From positions 1-64,000 of the forward strand of contig JAUIAP010000003.1 of NCBI GenBank assembly GCA_030425205.1: a DNA stretch of 64,000 nucleotides, read 5' to 3'. The notes below the pieces were generated by a model. The model was not told the DNA's origin. It was given only the letters and a program-made list of their open reading frames with translations, and did no database searches. Positions within the stretch are counted from its first letter, which is position 1; the number at the start of each line of letters is the position of its first letter. Made by a program: the position numbers and the translations under genes. Shown one piece after another: positions 9,181 to 18,158 of this stretch. Source of the stretch: Anaerolineae bacterium (GTDB lineage Bacteria > Chloroflexota > Anaerolineae > Promineifilales > Promineifilaceae).

Positions 9181-10323
9181 ATGAAAAGCAACAATAGTCT
9201 TTCTAGCACACTGCGCACCGCCGTGATCGTCTTGGCACTACTCAGCGCCATCGTTGGATTTTTGATCGGCCGATCCACAGCCAGCTTCAGCAACGCAGGC
9301 CCCCAACATCTCAGCACTGGTCATCTTGAGCAGTATTTAATTGGGGTCGCCAGCTACTACCAACAAACTGGCAACGACACCTTTGTCAAGCGCAGCTTTT
9401 GTCAAAGCGAAAATGCGCGTGCTGTGTTGAACTCAAACGACAGTGCGGTCGCCGCCAACAGTGAGTTTTCTGGCGTAATACAGCTTATTACACAGGGAAT
9501 TGAGGCGGACGGAGGTTGCCAAGCCTATCTGAATGCGACGAGTGACACGGATGCAACCACCGATGGCGGCAATGGCATCTTTGGACGCATCATCTCATGG
9601 CTCTTTGGGCTGCTGTTGCTTGCGTTGCTCATTGGTGGCGGATACTACTTCTATAAAAACCAAGCGGGGAGCGATGGTGACGATGACGACTTTGACCGCG
9701 AGCCTGTGCGCAGAACTCGTGAGATAACGACGCGCGCGGCTGTGCCCTCACTGTTAGAGGACGAGCCAGCAGTTGAACGCCCCGTCGCACGTCGTCCCAA
9801 ACGTCGTCCAGCACCGGCGAGATCACAAGAGAACGCGCCCCAACCAATCGGTGGATTTTCGACCACCTACGTGCGCGGCGATGATAGCTTCGACAAGTCG
9901 TTTATCATCGAAAATAGCAGTGGCGACTTCTTGGGTGAATGTGGCGTCAGCGTCTCTGAATCGATTGCAGTTGAGGACGGAATGCGCAACGTAACGGCAT
10001 TCGAGATTTGGCTTTTCGACAAAAATGATACACACACCGTCACCAAAGTTGTGATGAGCGACTTTGCGTTCAGCGACGATCCGACCCGTGCCAAATTGGC
10101 AGTGCGCGGCGAACCGATTCGCGCCGAACTTGAGCGTGAAATCAAGCTCGATACAAACTCATTGAGCATCCACGCCGAAGTGACAGACATCGACTACACC
10201 AACACGTCCCCAACGCGCGGTGTCTTTGATCGCCTGACAATTGATCTGTCTGCATGGGTCAAGCCAGAAGGTGAAAGTGGCGTGTCAGAATCGGCCGATG
10301 AGAGCGACCTACTAAACTTCTAA
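9181..10323 (+). CDS. conserved two-TM membrane protein, unknown function
   Basis: A 380-residue protein with no function I recognise. It has an N-terminal membrane helix (about 12-30), an outside segment of about 100 residues with two Cys, and a second membrane helix near 133-153. Then come an acidic DGDDDDFDRE stretch and a basic Pro/Arg-rich linker (VARRPKRRPAPARS). The C-terminal cytoplasmic domain (about 215-365) contains YVRGDDSFDKSF, a GECGVSVSE stretch and FEIWLFDKNDTHTVTKVV. That last domain reads like a conserved globular fold and recalls hypothetical proteins of other Anaerolineae. It is flanked by hairpins on both sides, so it is likely transcribed alone. Confidence 0.75.
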   Translation: MKSNNSLSSTLRTAVIVLALLSAIVGFLIGRSTASFSNAGPQHLSTGHLEQYLIGVASYYQQTGNDTFVKRSFCQSENARAVLNSNDSAVAANSEFSGVIQLITQGIEADGGCQAYLNATSDTDATTDGGNGIFGRIISWLFGLLLLALLIGGGYYFYKNQAGSDGDDDDFDREPVRRTREITTRAAVPSLLEDEPAVERPVARRPKRRPAPARSQENAPQPIGGFSTTYVRGDDSFDKSFIIENSSGDFLGECGVSVSESIAVEDGMRNVTAFEIWLFDKNDTHTVTKVVMSDFAFSDDPTRAKLAVRGEPIRAELEREIKLDTNSLSIHAEVTDIDYTNTSPTRGVFDRLTIDLSAWVKPEGESGVSESADESDLLNF

Positions 10324-10330
10324 GAGACGG

Positions 10331-10361
10331 GATGAAGGATGAAAAGTTTTCATCCTTCATC
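10331..10361. terminator. bidirectional terminator between convergent genes
   Basis: A 15-bp inverted repeat (10331-10345 with 10347-10361) is built of GATGAAGGATGAAAA and its complement. It sits between the 9181 gene and the convergent PPOX gene. Confidence 0.75.
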
Positions 10362-10365
10362 TCTT

Positions 10366-10788
10366 CTAAATTACCCGAATCCCCTCCACTTCATCAAATC
10401 CATCCCCCCAAGCTAAAATTTTATGTGGAATAACCTGCACGACACGCCATGTTGCGCTGTCATCTTGGCGAAAATCCCACTCATATTTATTGTAAAAATA
10501 GTCAGATAACTGTAGCGTCACTTGATGGGGCGTGGCGTGTGCCTCCCCTTCAATGATGATGGTCGCATTTGGATCGGGGAGTGAAAGCGCAACATTTTGA
10601 TTGTTGAGCAAATTCGCCCATTTCTGCGTCTCTTTCCCCGTGCAAAAATAGACATTGCCATCGAGATAAACAAACCAAACGGGAACGAGATGCGGCCGAC
10701 CATCGCCGCGCACTGTCGCAACCCAGATCTCCGTCTCACGACCGAGACGGGCTTCAATTGCCTTCAATCGAGCTTTATTCTGACGCAT
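10366..10788 (-). CDS. PPOX-fold FMN/F420-binding protein
   Basis: A 140-residue split-barrel protein of the pyridoxamine 5'-phosphate oxidase-like superfamily. It has WVATVRGDGRPHLVPVWFVY near residues 22-41 (first barrel strands), TGKETQKWANLLNNQNVAL (the usual Lys-rich cofactor loop) and IIIEGEA. Relatives are F420- or FMN-dependent reductases or pyridoxamine phosphate oxidases. The C-terminal half is shorter than in true PdxH, which favours the generic F420/FMN reductase type. It is a single gene between two terminators, convergent with the 9181 gene. Confidence 0.85.
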   Translation of the reverse strand: MRQNKARLKAIEARLGRETEIWVATVRGDGRPHLVPVWFVYLDGNVYFCTGKETQKWANLLNNQNVALSLPDPNATIIIEGEAHATPHQVTLQLSDYFYNKYEWDFRQDDSATWRVVQVIPHKILAWGDGFDEVEGIRVI

Positions 10789-10831
10789 GGGGTGATTATA
10801 ACGTTATTTTCTCAGACGCGTGCCGAAAACA

Positions 10832-10869
10832 AAAAGAACGGATTCACAGCTGGGCGAATCCGTTCTTTT
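10832..10869 (-). terminator. htpG terminator
   Basis: A 14-bp stem (AAAAGAACGGATTC at 10832-10845 with its complement at 10856-10869, 10-base loop) lies 19 bases after the htpG stop. A-rich sequence on its left gives a T tract on the minus strand. Confidence 0.85.
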
Positions 10870-10888
10870 CAAAAAGTCGTTACCCGTA

Positions 10889-12724
10889 TTATGCCGTTGC
10901 CAATTCCAGCAACTTTTGAATACGTGGAATCATGCTAGCGGGGTTGGGGTGCAGCCCTTCCTGAACGAGCGCACTTTCATAAAGTTGCTCGATAATCAGG
11001 TCAGCTTTCTCCGTTTTGGTCTCGTCCCCTTCCAACATCTGCGCCACATTGACGACGATCGGGTGGGATTTATTGACCTCCATCACACGCTGTGGCACTT
11101 CGTAATCTTGATTCATCAGCAGTTGAATGCGGTCAAAACCAGAGGGAGATGCGCCATTTTCGGGGGCAACGAGGCGAATCGGACTGTCGCGTAGCACTTT
11201 CGAGAGACGCACTTCCGTTACTTTTTCGCCCAACGTTTTGACGGCTCGGCCGATAAACAGGTTGATCGCCTTTTCGGACGCATCGGATGCTTCTGGTTCT
11301 TCCGGTTCATCGACATCAAGCTCTGCTTCATCGACATTTTGCAACTGCTTCTCGTTGAACTCTGTCCACGAGGTGACCAAGAATGCGTCGATTGGGTCAA
11401 CGAAGTAGAGGACTTCATACCCTTTCGCCTTGAACGGATCGAGATGGGGGCTGAACGCGACAGACGAGACATCAGACCCCAATACGTAGTAGATCTTCTC
11501 TTGATCTTCTGGCATGCGGCCGACGTAATCCTTCAACGAGGTCAACTTGCCTTCAGACTTGGATGACACAAACTTGAGCAATGGGACAATGTCATCTTTG
11601 GCTGTCGGATCGACCGCCATCCCTTCTTTCAAGACACGGCCATACTCTTTCCAGAACTTGGCGAATGTCTCGTCGTCAAGTCGCGTAATGGTGCGTAGAA
11701 CGCGCTTTTTGACGACTTTTGCCAACTGACGCATCAGACGATTGTTCTGGACCGTCTCGCGGCTGACGTTGAGCGGCAAGTTTTCTGAATCGACCACGCC
11801 ATCGACAAAGTTGAGCCAGTCGGGGAGCAGATCGGTGCTGTACTCTTTGATCAGAACGTTGTTGGTATAGAGTTTGACACCCGGCTCTTTGCGCAGCGCA
11901 AACATCGTCTTTTCACGTTTTGAGGGGATGAAAAGGAGGGCGCGTAGGTTGACGGGAGAATCGGCCGAAAAATGCACATCTGCCAATGGCGCCTCAAAGT
12001 CCATCGTCATCTGCTGATAGAAGCTGTTGCGCTCCTCTTCTGTCACATCGCTGGGCATCTTGCGCCACAGGCTTTCTTGTGAATTGGCCTGATCCTCACC
12101 GAGCATGATCGGGAAGCTGACGTAGTTACTATGCTTGCGAATCACCTCACGCAATTTGTGCTCTTCAGCAAATTCAGTCGCGTCTTTTTTGAGCGTGATG
12201 TGGATTTCAGTTCCGCGATCTTCTTTCACAGCCTCGCTGACCACATACGTCTCGCCACCGTCTGACACCCACTGCGCCGCCTCTGCATCTGGCTTGTAAC
12301 TGCGCGAAATGACCTTGACCTCATCAGCCACCATAAAGACGGAGTAGAATCCGACACCAAAGTTACCAATAATGTCGTTTGGTACGGCTTGCCCTTCTTC
12401 CAGCTTTGCAAGAAATTCGCGTGCGCCAGATTGGGCAATGGTACCCAAACTCGCGGCCAACTCTTCGGCCGTCATTCCGATACCGCTATCCTTGATAACC
12501 AGTGTGTTCGCCTCTTTGTCTGCTTCCAAATGGATCGCCAACTCAGCTTCTGGCTGGTACACATCACTATTCGTCAACATCTCAAAGCGCATCCGCGTCA
12601 GCGCGTCCGACGCATTCGAGATCAACTCTCGCAAGAAAATCTCTTTGTCTTGGTAGAGTGAATGGATCAAAATGTTCAATAGCTGCTTGATTTCCGCTTT
12701 GAACGGTTGTGTCGTTTCTGTCAT
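10889..12724 (-). CDS. htpG: molecular chaperone HtpG (Hsp90)
   Basis: A 611-residue ATP-dependent cytosolic chaperone. The N-terminal GHKL ATPase domain shows the family motifs: LRELISNASDALTRMRF near residues 28-44, KDSGIGMTAEEL, and GNFGVGFYSVFMVADEV. The middle domain has LLFIPSKRE and the catalytic-loop region LPLNVSRETVQNN. A C-terminal dimerisation domain follows. Length is typical for bacteria. The gene diverges from trpB across 294 bases. I found no CIRCE (TTAGCACTC-N9-GAGTGCTAA) or HAIR repeat upstream, so its heat regulation is not visible. It contains two TCGGCCGA copies. Confidence 0.97.
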   Translation of the reverse strand: MTETTQPFKAEIKQLLNILIHSLYQDKEIFLRELISNASDALTRMRFEMLTNSDVYQPEAELAIHLEADKEANTLVIKDSGIGMTAEELAASLGTIAQSGAREFLAKLEEGQAVPNDIIGNFGVGFYSVFMVADEVKVISRSYKPDAEAAQWVSDGGETYVVSEAVKEDRGTEIHITLKKDATEFAEEHKLREVIRKHSNYVSFPIMLGEDQANSQESLWRKMPSDVTEEERNSFYQQMTMDFEAPLADVHFSADSPVNLRALLFIPSKREKTMFALRKEPGVKLYTNNVLIKEYSTDLLPDWLNFVDGVVDSENLPLNVSRETVQNNRLMRQLAKVVKKRVLRTITRLDDETFAKFWKEYGRVLKEGMAVDPTAKDDIVPLLKFVSSKSEGKLTSLKDYVGRMPEDQEKIYYVLGSDVSSVAFSPHLDPFKAKGYEVLYFVDPIDAFLVTSWTEFNEKQLQNVDEAELDVDEPEEPEASDASEKAINLFIGRAVKTLGEKVTEVRLSKVLRDSPIRLVAPENGASPSGFDRIQLLMNQDYEVPQRVMEVNKSHPIVVNVAQMLEGDETKTEKADLIIEQLYESALVQEGLHPNPASMIPRIQKLLELATA

Positions 12725-12982
12725 AGTTCCTCCGATAATCCGACATCGCAGAGGCTAGGCAATTGGGCGCGTTTTCCACATGATGGCAAATCTGACCAGC
12801 AACTGCCTCGCCTTCCTAAACGATGGCAACAAATTATATTTAGTCAAGGTATGGGTATAGGCGGAATGGTACAACGTAAAGGTTAGAGTGGGGTAAAATA
12901 AAACCGTGCGTGATAGACGATGCGCCATTCGCAAAAGGTTCACAAAATCCGTCTCGTAAATAGTCGCTATCCACAAGATTTA

Positions 12983-13010
12983 TTGTAGCCCGTCCAACCT
13001 ACGTTACAAT
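12983..13010 (+). promoter_or_regulatory. possible trpB promoter giving a leaderless mRNA
   Basis: TTGTAG at 12983-12988 and TACAAT at 13005-13010 are spaced by 16 bases. The -10 box ends only 8 bases before the trpB ATG (13019). Transcription would then begin at or next to the start codon, which fits the absence of a Shine-Dalgarno sequence. Confidence 0.5.
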
Positions 13011-13018
13011 TCCATCCT

Positions 13019-14230
13019 ATGTTTGAAATCCAATCAGCACCCGTACCCGATCAACGCGGCAAATTTGGTGGCTATGGTGGGCAGTTTGTCCCCGAAACGC
13101 TCATGCCCGCACTCACTGAACTAATCACTGCCTATGATGAGGCGATCAACGATCCCGCATTTATGGAAGAGTTTCGCCATCTGCTACAGAGCTATGTCGG
13201 CCGCCCCTCCCCTCTGACCTATGCCAAACGTCTCAGCGACCATCTTGGCGGAGCGCAAATCTATTTTAAGCGCGAAGACCTCAACCACACGGGCGCACAT
13301 AAAATCAACAACGCGCTTGGGCAGGCGTTGCTCGCAAAGCGCATGGGCAAAACGCGCATCGTCGCTGAAACAGGGGCGGGACAACATGGGGTTGGCTCAG
13401 CAACCGCCTGTGCGCTGTTGGGTCTAGAATGTGTTGTCTACATGGGTTCGGTCGATATTGCCCGTCAAAAGCCTAACGTGCTGCGCATGCGACTGCTGGG
13501 GACAGAAGTTCGCGCCGTCGAAAGTGGCAGCAAAACGCTTAAAGACGCAATCAACGAAGCGATCCGCGACTGGGTGACAAACGTAGACACGACCCACTAT
13601 CTGCTTGGCTCCGTGCTTGGCCCACATCCTTACCCGATGATGGTGCGTGATTTTCAAAGCGTTATTGGTTTTGAGGCGCGTCAGCAAATTCTCGATATTA
13701 CGGGACGCTTGCCCGATTCCATCATCGCATGTGTGGGGGGTGGCAGCAATGCGATGGGCATTTTCCACGCCTTCCGCGACGATGAGAACGTTGAGCTAAT
13801 TGGCGTTGAAGCGGGCGGGCACGGGATCGAAAGTGGCGAACACGCAGCCCGCTTTGCCGACCTCGACATTTCGCGTGTCGGTGTTCTACATGGGACAAAG
13901 AGCTTCGTGATGCAAACCCCCGATGGACAGATCATCGAAACGCACAGCATCAGTGCCGGTCTCGACTATCCAAGTGTGGGGCCAGAACACGCCTTGTTGC
14001 GTGACGAAGAGCGAGCTGGTTACACCTATGCGACAGACGATGAAGCGATGGAAGCCTTTCAACTGACCTGCAAGATGGAGGGAATCATCCCCGCGTTGGA
14101 GTCGAGCCACGCGGTCGCAGAGGTGATCAAACGTGCGCCCAAGATGCGCCCTGATCAAATTATCATCTGCAACATGAGCGGACGCGGCGATAAGGATTTG
14201 AATACCGTCGTGGAAATTTTAGGGATGTGA
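13019..14230 (+). CDS. trpB: tryptophan synthase beta chain
   Basis: A 403-residue PLP enzyme that condenses indole with serine. The N terminus [20 protein letters not shown], the PLP lysine in [14 protein letters not shown] (near residue 95), the catalytic Glu in AETGAGQHG, the phosphate-binding GGGSNAMG and the late GRGDKD motif are those of the TrpB1 class, which works with TrpA. No trpA lies next to it. trpF is 42 kb away at 56015, so the pathway genes are scattered. There is no ribosome site before the ATG, and a leaderless transcript is suggested. It contains no TCGGCCGA palindrome. A hairpin follows the stop. Confidence 0.97.
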   Translation: MFEIQSAPVPDQRGKFGGYGGQFVPETLMPALTELITAYDEAINDPAFMEEFRHLLQSYVGRPSPLTYAKRLSDHLGGAQIYFKREDLNHTGAHKINNALGQALLAKRMGKTRIVAETGAGQHGVGSATACALLGLECVVYMGSVDIARQKPNVLRMRLLGTEVRAVESGSKTLKDAINEAIRDWVTNVDTTHYLLGSVLGPHPYPMMVRDFQSVIGFEARQQILDITGRLPDSIIACVGGGSNAMGIFHAFRDDENVELIGVEAGGHGIESGEHAARFADLDISRVGVLHGTKSFVMQTPDGQIIETHSISAGLDYPSVGPEHALLRDEERAGYTYATDDEAMEAFQLTCKMEGIIPALESSHAVAEVIKRAPKMRPDQIIICNMSGRGDKDLNTVVEILGM

Positions 14231-14238
14231 GAATGTAA

Positions 14239-14267
14239 AGCCCTACCCCTCTCCTTGAGGTAGGGCT
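14239..14267. terminator. hairpin between convergent trpB and protease genes
   Basis: AGCCCTACC (14239-14247) pairs with GGTAGGGCT (14259-14267). There is no T tract on the plus strand and only a weak one on the minus strand. It lies between two convergent genes. Confidence 0.55.
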
Positions 14268-14281
14268 GAAGGAGGGCATTT

Positions 14282-17200
14282 TTACCGCCGTCGCAACACG
14301 ATTAGCCCACAGCTCAACAGTACAAAACTGCTCAATACAACGAGAATCGAGAGAGAACCAGCGTTGATTTGACTGCTTTGCAGAATCACAGCTGTCGGTG
14401 TGGTCATTTCGGCCGCCGCCTGCCCGTCCGTCACTTCGCCGCCCACAAAATTGCCCGTTGCCGCAATCTCGGCACGTGCTGACAAGAGATCGGGGGCAAG
14501 CCGGAAGCGATAGTTGACCGTTGTGCCAAGTGTCGCTGTGGCGGGAACGGTCGCGGTGATGGTGCTGCCCTGCTGCTTGTCGAAAACGAGTTCGCCCACA
14601 TCGGCAAAATCACCATCGGCGTTCCAGTCAAACCAGCCGCTGTAGCCATCGTTGCCCGATAGTGCTGGTGCTTCGATGGTGACGGTGAACGTCTCGCCAG
14701 CGCGTAACGTGTCGGCAAAGGTGATACCGTCGTCTGTCGCATCGTCCGCACCCGCAGTGAAGCTATCATCCGCATCCCACTGCGTGCCAAAACGCAACGT
14801 GCCGTCGCCCGTGTGGAAAGCTGCACCGTAGCTACTGGGGAGATCGCTATAGTCGGCATCCCCACTCGCGCAAAATTCGAGACCCCATGAGCCTAGCTCA
14901 CCGTCATCAAGCGGGAAGTTGTCCATGATTGTCAGCGTCCAATCTCCCTGCTGATCTTCATCGTTGAAGGCGGACAGAGCCTCCGTCGGATTGTAGCTCC
15001 CGCCGTCGGTCGGTGGGCAAGGCCACATCCCGTTGCCATCGTCATCCAAGTTGAGATTGAAGTTCGCCTCGCTATCACATGACTGTTCCATCAGCGTGAT
15101 CGTTGTGCCAGAAGGACTCGCCAGGTTCATTGAAATATCATTGATGTAGCTGTGCGTGCCCGCCAAGTTGACGACATTGACATCGAGAATGGTCGCTGCA
15201 TCTGGAACATTGAGCGTCGTAATGCTGGGTATCGGGAACATGATGGTTGGATTGTCGAGCAGTCCGTCCAGTGGTGCATCATAGGTCGTGCAACTGAGTA
15301 AGGCGGTGGCGAAGCTGAAAGTTTCGCTGGTTTGTGTGCCGCAGCCATTTTCGGCCGAAACTCGCCAATAGTAAGCCAACCCAAGATCGAGATCAGCGGC
15401 AGGTGTGAATGACGTTTTCTGCAACCCTGACTCTGAGATTATCACGTTTGTAAAGGCTGGATCAGTTGCCAACTCAAACGTATAGCTGGCAATCGCGCCC
15501 GCTTGTGCTGGCATCCATGTAAAGGTCGGGCGTGGCCCAAAGCCATTTGCGCCATTGACGGGTGCCTGCAACAGCGTTTCGACCGTCGCTGCCGTCGCTT
15601 GCAACTGCAACGTCGTCGTATGCACCAAACTACCCGCCGTCCCGACAACATCGAGCGCGTAATCGCCCGCGCTGATATTGCTCAACGTCAGCGTTGTACT
15701 GTCAGGTGGTGTCAGCGAACTGCTGCCAAATTGTGCGGTTGCGCCGTCTGGGACATTGGCGACATTCAACGCAACAGCATCGCTAAAGTCGAGGATTTGC
15801 CCAAGTGCCAAGTTATAGGTTGCATCTTGTGGCAGACATATTGCTTGGATGATGGGATCGGCCGAAAGTGTAAAGTCCGGAATACTCGCGCCGACAATCT
15901 TAAAATTAAAATCGGAGATGTCAAAAAAGACGTTATCCGAACACGCGACCTTAATTCGCGCCAATGTTGTCGGATTATTCGGCACAGAAATTGTCTGCTC
16001 CCCATCGTTCGGCGAATTGCTCAGAACGGTCACGGGATAGGTATAGCCGCCATCAAGCGACAGTAAAATATCGACATTCGCACAGGTAACCGGGGCAGAA
16101 TCGGTGTTGGCAACGTCCCACGTTACGGTCTCTGAGCTACCCGCCGTCCACGTTGTCGTCACGTTGGGTGATGTCACCAAGAATGGGCCAGCCGTATCAA
16201 CCACTGTCAACTGCATCGAATCATAATCAACTCCGCCGGCCGATGGGGCAAACTGATTGTCTCGCACCGTCATGCGGAAGTTCATCACCCGCGAGTATGA
16301 TGGCAAGATCTCGCCAATGGTCTGCGTATTACTGATGATGTCGCTGATTTGTGGGAACGTGCGTGAAGGAATATCTTTGGATGGGAAGGAGCGGAAAATT
16401 GCCGCATTTCCCGTCGGACTATTGGGATGACCACCGGGACCCAGATCGTACTCTTCCCAATTGTAGGTCAACGGATGATCCTCCGCGTCAGTCGCGGAAC
16501 CCGTCAACGTAAATGGGGTATTGATCGGAACGGTAAAGTCATCACCCGCATTCGGAACGGGCGGCGTGTTGTTTGATGCCGTGATGACAGGACAACTGTT
16601 GCCATTCCCACTCGTTGTGTAGGCGATAATCTCATCATAGCTCGAAACGTGGAAGTGATCGTCACTGTTCTGCTGTGTATTTTGCTCGCCGCAGATACCC
16701 GCATACGCCATAATCGTCGTACCACTACCCGGCTCATACGCCGTGCCGCCGCTGCGATTACCGCCGCTGCATGATCCCGTCGTGCCGTTAAAGGTATGGT
16801 TGGAGCCAAATTGATGCCCCAACTCATGCGCGACATAATCGACATAGAATGGATCGTTGATCGGTGCGGGGAGACCCGTCACGCCACCCGCCTTGCGGCC
16901 ATCGGTGCAGGGGACACCCAGAAATGCCACACCCCCACCACCTGTACTGAAAACATGCCCAACATCATAGTTGATTGGCAGAATGAGGGCATCGGTCGCC
17001 AGCTGATTGGTTATCAACATCGATGTGCCATCATCGTTGACATATGGGTCTACTAATCCACTTGTGAACACGATCATGTCGTTGTTATCGACAAGAATGA
17101 GACGAATGGCGAGATCGCGCTCGTAAATCCCTGTCACACGATTGATCGCAACGACAATCGCAGCCATCCCATCGGTAACATTGGAAGCGTTGCCGTTCTG

Positions 17201-17923
17201 CTCGCTGTGAAAGGTCGTGTATTCGCCTGTTGCGCCAACCGCAAGGCGATAGGTGCGCAGTTCAGTGCCATTGGGAACACGCGATTGCGCGTGCGACTGT
17301 TCGACGAGTTCCGCGATCTGCTCGCGCATCCCGACGTCATCAATCGGTGGGTGCTGCACAAAGTCATCGGCGCGACGACTGTAATCACTGCGATTATAGA
17401 CGACGTAATGTTGCGTATTTCCACCTGCATAAGGGTCGATATAGACCGTTTCAGCGACTGACCAAATCGTGGCATGGAAGCCATGTGCCGTCCAGCCGAG
17501 TCGAATGTGCGCCATCTCATCCTCGACACCTTGCCCTACATAGGTTTTGAAGTCGGGGAATTTTGCCTGCAAGCCCGGCTGCATGATGGGCGACTCAACA
17601 ATGCGATATTGTTGGGTGCTGCCGTCGGGCATGGGTAACGTAATGATCGCCTGTTGGCGGCTGGCTTCTGCGCTAAATTCGAGCGGCGCGTCTGCCAGTT
17701 GGCTGCGCAAATTGTCTGCATCGAGCTGAACTGTCCGATAGACGTCGGGAATGACGAGCCGTTTACCCATGCGGGGCAATAACGTTTCGTCGATGTCCGA
17801 CCAAACGCCAGCCGCATCAATCGGCGTAGTTTCGATCTCGTTCGATTCAGCACGCACGGTCATCAAGACCACCAGCGCACAGAAAAAGAGCATGAAGGTG
17901 CATAAACGGGTAATGTATTTCAT
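14282..17923 (-). CDS. large secreted M12B-like (reprolysin-type) zinc metalloprotease with C-terminal P-domain and membrane anchor
   Basis: A 1213-residue secreted protein. It has a signal peptide (1-25), a pro-region to about 215, and a metzincin domain with HELGHQFGSNH at 366-376, where three His bind zinc and Glu is catalytic. Next come a PKD/cadherin-like stretch (near 460, TGSATDAEDHPLTYNW), Ig-like and fibronectin-like domains, and a proprotein-convertase P-domain-like module (THSYINDISMNLASPSGTTI). A GEVED-type domain (YSGWFDWNADGDFADVGE) follows. The end is a hydrophobic helix capped by RRR, which would hold the C terminus in the membrane as in sorted surface proteins, though no LPXTG is seen. 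Substrate is unknown. The gene stands alone. Confidence 0.88.
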   Translation of the reverse strand: MKYITRLCTFMLFFCALVVLMTVRAESNEIETTPIDAAGVWSDIDETLLPRMGKRLVIPDVYRTVQLDADNLRSQLADAPLEFSAEASRQQAIITLPMPDGSTQQYRIVESPIMQPGLQAKFPDFKTYVGQGVEDEMAHIRLGWTAHGFHATIWSVAETVYIDPYAGGNTQHYVVYNRSDYSRRADDFVQHPPIDDVGMREQIAELVEQSHAQSRVPNGTELRTYRLAVGATGEYTTFHSEQNGNASNVTDGMAAIVVAINRVTGIYERDLAIRLILVDNNDMIVFTSGLVDPYVNDDGTSMLITNQLATDALILPINYDVGHVFSTGGGGVAFLGVPCTDGRKAGGVTGLPAPINDPFYVDYVAHELGHQFGSNHTFNGTTGSCSGGNRSGGTAYEPGSGTTIMAYAGICGEQNTQQNSDDHFHVSSYDEIIAYTTSGNGNSCPVITASNNTPPVPNAGDDFTVPINTPFTLTGSATDAEDHPLTYNWEEYDLGPGGHPNSPTGNAAIFRSFPSKDIPSRTFPQISDIISNTQTIGEILPSYSRVMNFRMTVRDNQFAPSAGGVDYDSMQLTVVDTAGPFLVTSPNVTTTWTAGSSETVTWDVANTDSAPVTCANVDILLSLDGGYTYPVTVLSNSPNDGEQTISVPNNPTTLARIKVACSDNVFFDISDFNFKIVGASIPDFTLSADPIIQAICLPQDATYNLALGQILDFSDAVALNVANVPDGATAQFGSSSLTPPDSTTLTLSNISAGDYALDVVGTAGSLVHTTTLQLQATAATVETLLQAPVNGANGFGPRPTFTWMPAQAGAIASYTFELATDPAFTNVIISESGLQKTSFTPAADLDLGLAYYWRVSAENGCGTQTSETFSFATALLSCTTYDAPLDGLLDNPTIMFPIPSITTLNVPDAATILDVNVVNLAGTHSYINDISMNLASPSGTTITLMEQSCDSEANFNLNLDDDGNGMWPCPPTDGGSYNPTEALSAFNDEDQQGDWTLTIMDNFPLDDGELGSWGLEFCASGDADYSDLPSSYGAAFHTGDGTLRFGTQWDADDSFTAGADDATDDGITFADTLRAGETFTVTIEAPALSGNDGYSGWFDWNADGDFADVGELVFDKQQGSTITATVPATATLGTTVNYRFRLAPDLLSARAEIAATGNFVGGEVTDGQAAAEMTTPTAVILQSSQINAGSLSILVVLSSFVLLSCGLIVLRRR

Positions 17924-18158
17924 AATCGTTGCAAGTCGTAAGGGTCGATTTAACTTACGATTGGCATTAAGTTTCCGCTAGTTTAGTGATGTTGCGTTAC
18001 GAGATCGTTACGGAATAGAAAAATGGTACAATTGAAACGAGTTAAGCATCCCACAAAATCCCTTGCCAGTCCCCTAGCATTGAAAGATGATCCCATCCGT
18101 TTGAAAAACCATCAGTATCATTTGCGCTGTGTGCGCGTGAGGAGTTAAGAGAGTTATC

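Noticed and set aside
12725..13018. CIRCE or HAIR heat-shock operator before htpG
   Set aside because: Neither the TTAGCACTC inverted repeat nor CTTGAGT/ACTCAAG is present.
15503..16066. 187-residue open frame antisense to the M12-type protease
   Set aside because: Shadow of the protease gene; composition is Arg/Cys/Gln-rich as expected of an out-of-frame reading.
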